In this document: positions 6,201 to 9,369 of the stretch, piece after piece | Numbering within the stretch: the stretch's first letter is position 1 | Layout: the number at the start of each line of letters is the position of its first letter | NCBI GenBank assembly: GCA_029262915.1 | Contig: JAJCYN010000030.1 | Span: forward strand, 1-9,369 | DNA: 9,369 nucleotides | Direction: 5' to 3' | Source of the DNA: Flavobacteriales bacterium | GTDB lineage: Bacteria > Bacteroidota > Bacteroidia > Flavobacteriales_E > Vicingaceae | Notes under the pieces: model-generated | The model's input: the letters and a program-made list of their open reading frames with translations, nothing else | Told to the model about the DNA's origin: nothing | Databases searched by the model: none | Made by a program: the position numbers and the translations under genes

Positions 6201-8150
6201 GGTTGTATAAATATGGATAGTGTTATCATTACAGTTAACACTCTTCCCATAATTACAACGAGTAATGACACTACTGTTTGTATTGGTACTTGTACTCAAC
6301 TAAATGCTGCTGGTGGGACAAATTATTCATGGTTACCAGGAGGAAGTTTATCCGACTCTACTATATCCAACCCTGTTGCTTGTCCAACAAATGCTGTAAC
6401 ATATATCGTTACTGTAACCGATAGTAATAGTTGTATCGACACAGCTAGCATTTCTATTGGAATTAATCCACTACCACTAATCGATGCTGGCCCTGATTTA
6501 TGGCTTTGTTCTGGAGATTCCATTCAATTAAATGTTACTGGCGGAATAGGATATTTGTGGACTCCTTCTTTAGGCTTGAATGATACAACAATATTTAACC
6601 CAATGGCTTCTCCTACAGATACAGCAACTTATTTTATAACAGGAGTTGATATTAATGGGTGTTCTTATACTGACACTTTACAAATTATTGTTAATGATGA
6701 GGTACCTATAGATCCAGGCATAAATGATACTATTTGTGCAGGAGATTCTATTATGTTGGGAGGGTTTCCAACTTCTCCAAATGGAACCTCATTCTCTTGG
6801 TTTCCTAATGGAGGAACATTAGATAATGATACTTTACCTAACCCTATGGCTTTCCCTACTGTTACCACAACATATTATATAGTTGCCACTAACGATACTT
6901 GTACTGCAATTGATTCAGTAACTATTACCGTTAATCAACTTCCAATTATAAACGCAGGAACAGATATTGATATTTGTATTGGAGGTTCTGTTCAATTAAA
7001 TGCTACGGGAGGAAATAGTTATTTATGGCAACCTGGCGGTTTGCTAAATGATTCTAATATTTTTGATCCTATAGGATTCCCAAGTGATACAACGCTGTTT
7101 ATTGTAATTGGAACTGACACAAATGGCTGTTCTGCTAATGACTCTGTAATTGTAAATGTTAATCCATTACCGAACATTTCTGCTACTGGAGCTGCAACAA
7201 ATGTTTGTTTAGGAGATACTATACAGTTAAATGCTACGGGAGGAAATAGTTATTTGTGGTCACCTTCTTTAGGTTTAAGTGATACAAATATTGCTAATCC
7301 GTTAGCATTTCCACTAACCACTACTACATATATCGTAACAGGAACGGATGCAAATTCTTGCTCCAATATTGATAGTGTAACTGTTACTGTTAATCAATTA
7401 AGTATAGTGGATCTATCAGATACTGTTGTTTGTATTGGAGAAACTTTACAACTTATTGTAACTGGGCCAACAGGAGCAACCTATTTATGGTCACCTACAA
7501 CAGACTTATCAAATTCTACTATTCCTAATCCTACTACCTCAACTCAAGTTAATATTACATACCTGGTAACAGTTACTGATACAAATGGATGTATCGACAC
7601 AACTTCTATTATGGTTACAGCAGAACCTAAACCAATCGCAAATTTCACGGTAGAAGTAACCCCTTCTTGTGAAGGCATTTCTGCCGAATTTACAAACTTA
7701 TCTATAGGAGCATCCATTTATCTATGGAATTTCAATGATGGTAATCAATCCTCAGAGATAAATCCAATTCATATTTTCGACTATGGTTCTTCAGCAACAG
7801 TACTGTTAACTTCTTTTAGTTCCGGATTATGTATAGATACATCTAGTTATCCTATAACATCAGGAAAATTTGAAGATTATTTTAATCTTACCCCTCCTAC
7901 TATATTGACTCCAAACGGAGATGGAATCAATGATTTATTCCGATTAGACGTTCCAAATGAAATAAGTCAATGTACTAATATTCAAGTTTTTAATCGCTGG
8001 GGGAAAAAAGTTTATGAGTCTAGAGAACTGGCTAGTAATGGATGGGATGGAAAAACATCATCAGGTAAAAAAGTGCCAGACGGAACTTACTTCTATATAA
8101 TAGATGTCAATGGAATAACCAAAAAAGGCTCGTTAACTTTAATGAAATAG
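3186..8150 (+). CDS. Giant secreted Ig-repeat protein with gliding-motility-associated (type B) T9SS tail
   Basis: A complete 1654-residue protein. Residues 1-21 form a signal peptide (MMKFLR, then hydrophobic LFISVLILA, probable cleavage SLS/ATHLMGG). Residues 22-296 are the cysteine-rich domain that starts ATHLMGGEITW, common at the head of giant Bacteroidota proteins and of unknown function. Residues 297-436 are Ig/cadherin-like; about 437-625 are two fibronectin-III-like domains; 626-708 is PKD (WDFGDG); 709-1483 are ten Ig-like repeats; 1484-1558 is a degenerate PKD (WNFNDG); and 1569-1654 is the type B sorting domain (LTPNGDGINDLF, FNRWGKKVYES, GWDGKT, PDGTYFYII). It should leave the cell through the T9SS and act at the surface; adhesion or gliding is inference. 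The start is ATG 3186 or ATG 3189; an in-frame stop at 3171 excludes anything upstream. No clear Shine-Dalgarno is present, as usual in this phylum. It lies 23 bases after the previous gene. Resemblance to SprB is limited to the tail and repeat style, so I give no symbol. Confidence 0.93.
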   Translation: MMKFLRYLFISVLILASESLSATHLMGGEITWECMGNGTYIFSMKLYRDCNGIPFNATTLNLEVHNHPSVNFITLNKTGDNDISPQCTGGGPSISCSGGGNGAVQELIFTSPPITLSGVPPAQGWIYTFDSCCRNGAITNLVNPSGKGFTLRAKMFALGAQNTNPCFDSSPSFSTKPSTIVCAGVPFTYNQLAFDKDGDSLVYSWAQPLDGFSGAFTSSNPAILPFSGSYSFNNPYPNTSHNASNVPATLNPSTGEISFTSFTQGNFVNVVKVSSYRCGQLVAEIFREIQVIVLPCAVNASPTINAPFLDASGNPTFNDTVVAGDLINFKYCGFDTPGQLLTMTVIGDQFGTNFANPNAGCQNPPCAILGPPPLPSISGTDSVCVFFQWQTSCNHLTSSGSCAATSNTYQFLFTIQDDACPTAGLNIGTVSITIVAPEPIESPQIHCVSVIPSGDVILTWDTPIDTVAGFNGYEIFHSPNPTGPFTSIAQINTYTQTNYTHIGANGNSAPQYYYIQSLGCAQGTGSAPIDTVSSIYLTASGSGSTVNLNWNSTHNPLLSSSSTWYRIYREQPIGIWTLIDSTQSLAYVDSISFCDSILSYRVEIDDGLPCTSLSSIDTVALTGGSANFSDFTFSGTCIGDTTQFTYIDLGGNTITNYHWDFGDGDTSNLINPSHFYSSPGNYTVFVNSVTSSGCADSTSKVITINPLPIVDAGVDTTVCAGTSLTLGGAPTGPAGSSYTWSPSASLNDDTLANPTATPTVNPTEYIVIVTDANGCIDRDTVLISINPLPVIVTNNDTSVCIGTCAQLNATGALSYSWSPGATLSDSTISNPVACPVNTTTYMVTGTDANGCIDTASTTITINPLPIVDAGIDTAICIGTPIVIGGAPTGPAGSGYSWSPALSLDDSTLANPTATPLVTTTFIVTVTDLNGCIDSDTVTISINPLPIVDAGVDTSICIGDTIQLNATGAATYTWIPNSNINNPNIANPFVFPTTTSTYFVTGTDTNGCINMDSVIITVNTLPIITTSNDTTVCIGTCTQLNAAGGTNYSWLPGGSLSDSTISNPVACPTNAVTYIVTVTDSNSCIDTASISIGINPLPLIDAGPDLWLCSGDSIQLNVTGGIGYLWTPSLGLNDTTIFNPMASPTDTATYFITGVDINGCSYTDTLQIIVNDEVPIDPGINDTICAGDSIMLGGFPTSPNGTSFSWFPNGGTLDNDTLPNPMAFPTVTTTYYIVATNDTCTAIDSVTITVNQLPIINAGTDIDICIGGSVQLNATGGNSYLWQPGGLLNDSNIFDPIGFPSDTTLFIVIGTDTNGCSANDSVIVNVNPLPNISATGAATNVCLGDTIQLNATGGNSYLWSPSLGLSDTNIANPLAFPLTTTTYIVTGTDANSCSNIDSVTVTVNQLSIVDLSDTVVCIGETLQLIVTGPTGATYLWSPTTDLSNSTIPNPTTSTQVNITYLVTVTDTNGCIDTTSIMVTAEPKPIANFTVEVTPSCEGISAEFTNLSIGASIYLWNFNDGNQSSEINPIHIFDYGSSATVLLTSFSSGLCIDTSSYPITSGKFEDYFNLTPPTILTPNGDGINDLFRLDVPNEISQCTNIQVFNRWGKKVYESRELASNGWDGKTSSGKKVPDGTYFYIIDVNGITKKGSLTLMK
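5305..6043 (+). repeat. 28-bp exact direct repeat at the starts of Ig units 1 and 4
   Basis: 5305-5332 and 6016-6043 are identical over 28 bases and code for PIVDAGVDT at the linker/first strand of units 1 and 4. The offset is 711 bases (237 codons, three units). The copies differ immediately on both sides. Confidence 0.85.
5310..7634 (+). repeat. Ten tandem Ig-like repeats, 76-81 residues each
   Basis: Unit boundaries: 5310, 5553, 5781, 6021, 6249, 6477, 6705, 6945, 7173, 7404, ending 7634. Each unit follows DAGxDxxhCxGxxhxLxATG, then YxWxP, LxDxxIxNP, TTTYxVTGTDxNGC, DSVxITVNPLP. All ten keep one cysteine near position 10-12 and a second in the NGC segment, consistent with an intradomain disulfide. 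Two size classes occur: long units of 80-81 residues with a GG(A/F)PT(G/S)P(A/N)G insertion (units 1, 3, 7) and short units of 76-77. Unit 10 carries a related GPTG loop. Units 2 and 5 share an additional cysteine pair. The repeats probably act as a stalk between the N-terminal domains and the sorting tail. Confidence 0.92.
6996..7255 (+). repeat. 29-bp exact direct repeat between Ig units 8 and 9
   Basis: 6996-7024 and 7227-7255 are identical over 29 bases and offset by 231 bases, exactly 77 codons. The shared stretch codes for most of LNATGGNSYLW. Identity at silent positions in otherwise diverged units points to recent duplication or gene conversion. Confidence 0.85.
7890..8147 (+). other. 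Gliding-motility-associated C-terminal (T9SS type B) sorting domain
   Basis: The last 86 residues of the giant Ig-repeat protein. It holds the hallmark TPNGDGINDLFRL, then IQVFNRWGKKVYES, NGWDGKT and VPDGTYFYIIDV, ending in GSLTLMK. This is the CHU_C/type B signal, distinct from the type A tail of the preceding gene; in flavobacteria such substrates can need a dedicated PorP/SprF-type partner, none of which is in the window. Confidence 0.93.
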
Positions 8151-8191
8151 TTTTTAGTTATACAACTTAACTCGCCTTTCTATAATAGTCC

Positions 8192-8216
8192 AAAAATTAA
8201 ATCCATACTAATTTTT
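8192..8216 (+). terminator. Weak AT-only hairpin after the giant gene
   Basis: AAAAATTA (8192-8199) pairs with TAATTTTT (8209-8216) across a 9-base loop. The downstream arm ends in a T run, as an intrinsic terminator would, and it sits 42 bases past the stop codon of the Ig-repeat gene. The stem holds no G-C pair, so it may be chance in AT-rich DNA. Confidence 0.25.
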
Positions 8217-8270
8217 AAGCATTTCTTCCTAAAAAGTAATAGTAAAATAATATCATAACTCGGTAGTATT

Positions 8271-8299
8271 ATTACATTTGTAATCAAAATTACATTGTA
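8271..8299. promoter_or_regulatory. Palindrome and repeated half-copy over promoter and start of yicC
   Basis: ATTACA-TT-TGTAAT (8271-8284) is a perfect inverted repeat with 6-base arms covering the candidate -7 element. A second ATTACATT begins 18 bases later at 8289 and forms the smaller palindrome TACATTGTA (8291-8299), which reaches the first base of the start codon. The arrangement is like an operator with two sites, but no regulator is visible in the window. Confidence 0.3.
8273..8280 (+). promoter_or_regulatory. Candidate Bacteroidota -7 element for yicC-gmk
   Basis: TACATTTG matches the TAnnTTTG consensus of the primary sigma factor of this phylum. It lies 18 bases before the yicC start, which would give a leader of roughly a dozen bases. 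No TTG is seen at the expected -33 distance (about 8245-8256), so the upstream half of the promoter is poor. Confidence 0.4.
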
Positions 8300-9174
8300 T
8301 GATTAAGTCAATGACCGGTTTTGGAAAAGCAACTGGAGAAGTAAACAATAAAAAAATTACTATTGAGATTAAATCTCTAAACAGTAAACAAGCAGATATC
8401 TCTGTTAGAATGCCATCTTTCTATAAAGAAAAAGAACTCTCTTTGAGGTCATTAATTAACAAAAATTTACAACGAGGTAAAATTGAATTTAACCTATACG
8501 CTGAATTGTTGGGTGATAATTCTAACTTTAGCCTTAACACAACTCTTTTTAAAAAATATTACGATGAATTTAGTGCCGCAGCTAATGAAGTCGATCCAAG
8601 TCACAATTCAGATATAATTTCTGTTGTTTCTAAAATGCCTGATTTACTCAAGGCAGAAAGGAGTGAATTGGATGAAAATGAATGGAATGGTGTTTTTGAA
8701 ATCATTGAAGAGGCCATATCTAAAATAAACGAATTTAGGTGTACAGAAGGCTCTTCATTAGATAAAGAACTTACATTAAGAGTAGATAACATTTCTGAAT
8801 TACTTATTGCTGTTGAACAATACGAACAAGAAAGGATAGAAACTGTAAAAACAAGAATAATAAGTAATTTAAAAGAAGTAGTTGATGAGAAAAAAATTGA
8901 CAAAGATCGGTTTGAACAAGAACTTATTTACTACATCGAAAAATACGATATTACTGAAGAGAAAACACGATTATCTCAACATTGCACTTATTTTAAAGAA
9001 ACTATGAATTCTACTATTTCTGAAGGAAAAAAATTAGGTTTTATTACTCAAGAAATGGGAAGAGAAATTAACACATTAGGTTCAAAAGCAAATCATTCTG
9101 AATTACAAAAAATAGTTGTTCAGATGAAAGATGAATTAGAAAAAATTAAAGAACAAATTTTAAATATATTATAG
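8299..9174 (+). CDS. yicC: YicC/YloC family endoribonuclease
   Basis: A 291-residue cytoplasmic protein, the usual family length. The N-terminal YicC-like domain starts with the signature IKSMTGFGKA (residues 2-11) and continues SLNSKQADISVRMP and RGKIEF. The C-terminal domain (DUF1732) has KYDITEEKTRLSQH (from residue 215) and GKKLGFITQEMGREINTLGSKA (243-264), all strongly conserved in the family, and ends in a charged helix. Family knowledge: the E. coli and Bacillus homologues are RNA endonucleases affecting small RNA/mRNA decay; the biological targets here are unknown. Start ATG 8299 is fixed by the MTGFG signature; no Shine-Dalgarno precedes it. gmk follows after 6 bases, a pairing conserved widely in bacteria, so the two are almost certainly one transcript. 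Confidence 0.95.
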   Translation: MIKSMTGFGKATGEVNNKKITIEIKSLNSKQADISVRMPSFYKEKELSLRSLINKNLQRGKIEFNLYAELLGDNSNFSLNTTLFKKYYDEFSAAANEVDPSHNSDIISVVSKMPDLLKAERSELDENEWNGVFEIIEEAISKINEFRCTEGSSLDKELTLRVDNISELLIAVEQYEQERIETVKTRIISNLKEVVDEKKIDKDRFEQELIYYIEKYDITEEKTRLSQHCTYFKETMNSTISEGKKLGFITQEMGREINTLGSKANHSELQKIVVQMKDELEKIKEQILNIL

Positions 9175-9180
9175 GAGATA

Positions 9181-9369
9181 ATGGAAGGAAAGTGTATTAT
9201 TTTATGTGCACCATCGGGAGCAGGAAAAACATCCATCACTAAATATTTATTACAACAAGATTTAGGCTTAGAATTTTCAATTTCGGCTTGTAATAGGGTG
9301 GCTAGAAAAAATGAGATGAATGGAATTGACTATTATTTTTTGAGCACAAAAGGCTTTAAAAATAGAATT
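9181..9369 (+). CDS. gmk: Guanylate kinase (3' partial)
   Basis: The first 63 codons of guanylate kinase, which phosphorylates GMP to GDP with ATP in purine nucleotide synthesis and salvage. The P-loop APSGAGKTS (residues 10-18) binds ATP. The GMP-binding region SISACNRVARKNEMNGIDYYFLS keeps the serine, both arginines and the first tyrosine of DYYF that correspond to S34, R38, R41 and Y50 of the yeast enzyme. The family's usual TTR is CNR here, and the usual proline before the second arginine is alanine. The rest of the enzyme (families run to about 190-205 residues) lies beyond the window. An AGGAGA sequence at 9173-9178 overlaps the yicC stop codon but is only two bases from the ATG, close for a Shine-Dalgarno; translational coupling with yicC is likely. 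Confidence 0.93.
   Translation, partial: MEGKCIILCAPSGAGKTSITKYLLQQDLGLEFSISACNRVARKNEMNGIDYYFLSTKGFKNRI

Larger units (their letters stand above)
8151..8298. other. Intergenic region between surface-protein gene and yicC
   Basis: 148 AT-rich bases without a credible coding frame. It marks the break between the surface-protein unit and the housekeeping pair and holds only the weak hairpin and the promoter/palindrome listed separately. Confidence 0.7.

Noticed and set aside
5310..7634. Regularly spaced repeats as a CRISPR array or DNA-level satellite
   Set aside because: The repeats are in-frame protein domains of 228-243 bases with diverged DNA, not short identical repeats with unique spacers.
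5310..7634. Repeats as canonical SprB repeats, making the gene sprB
   Set aside because: The VTGTDxNGC end is similar, but the DG-containing start and GxYxVTVxD spacing typical of SprB repeats are not clear, and the protein is much shorter than SprB.
8601..8903. Open minus-strand frame within yicC
   Set aside because: Antisense to a conserved housekeeping gene; the serine-rich product looks like a mirror of the coding strand.

Overview
The window reads as a piece of chromosome from an AT-rich member of the Bacteroidota, probably Flavobacteriia-like. Evidence: the two large genes encode surface proteins ending in the two known type IX secretion system (T9SS) sorting signals (type A and the gliding-motility-associated type B), a GEVED domain and several PKD domains are present, ribosome binding sites are mostly absent, and one intergenic region carries a Bacteroidota-type TAnnTTTG promoter element. 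All genes are on the + strand.

Layout: (1) 1-3162 is the 3' part of a very large secreted multidomain protein whose start lies upstream of the window. It contains a concanavalin-A-like domain, Ig-like domains, a glutamine-amidotransferase-like domain that appears nested inside an Ig-like domain, PKD-GEVED-PKD-PKD, and a type A T9SS tail. (2) After only 23 bases, 3186-8150 encodes a complete 1654-residue secreted protein: signal peptide, cysteine-rich N-terminal domain, fibronectin-III-like pair, PKD domain, ten tandem cysteine-containing Ig-like repeats of 76-81 residues, a degenerate PKD domain and a type B T9SS tail. (3) 8151-8298 is a 148-base non-coding gap with a weak AT-only hairpin and a candidate promoter/operator. 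(4) 8299-9174 is yicC, an endoribonuclease-family housekeeping gene, followed 6 bases later by (5) the start of gmk (guanylate kinase), cut by the window end.

The first two genes are likely co-transcribed and exported by the same T9SS machinery, giving cell-surface or released adhesin-like products; neither shows a recognisable catalytic domain beyond the divergent amidotransferase-like fold. yicC-gmk is a conserved housekeeping pair with no evident link to the surface genes. I see no mobile element, CRISPR array, tRNA or rRNA. The most notable points are the nested domain insertions, a seven-G tract inside the first gene where any single-base slip gives a stop within 45 bases, the two-type organisation of the Ig repeats with an extra co-occurring cysteine pair, and the palindrome over the yicC promoter.
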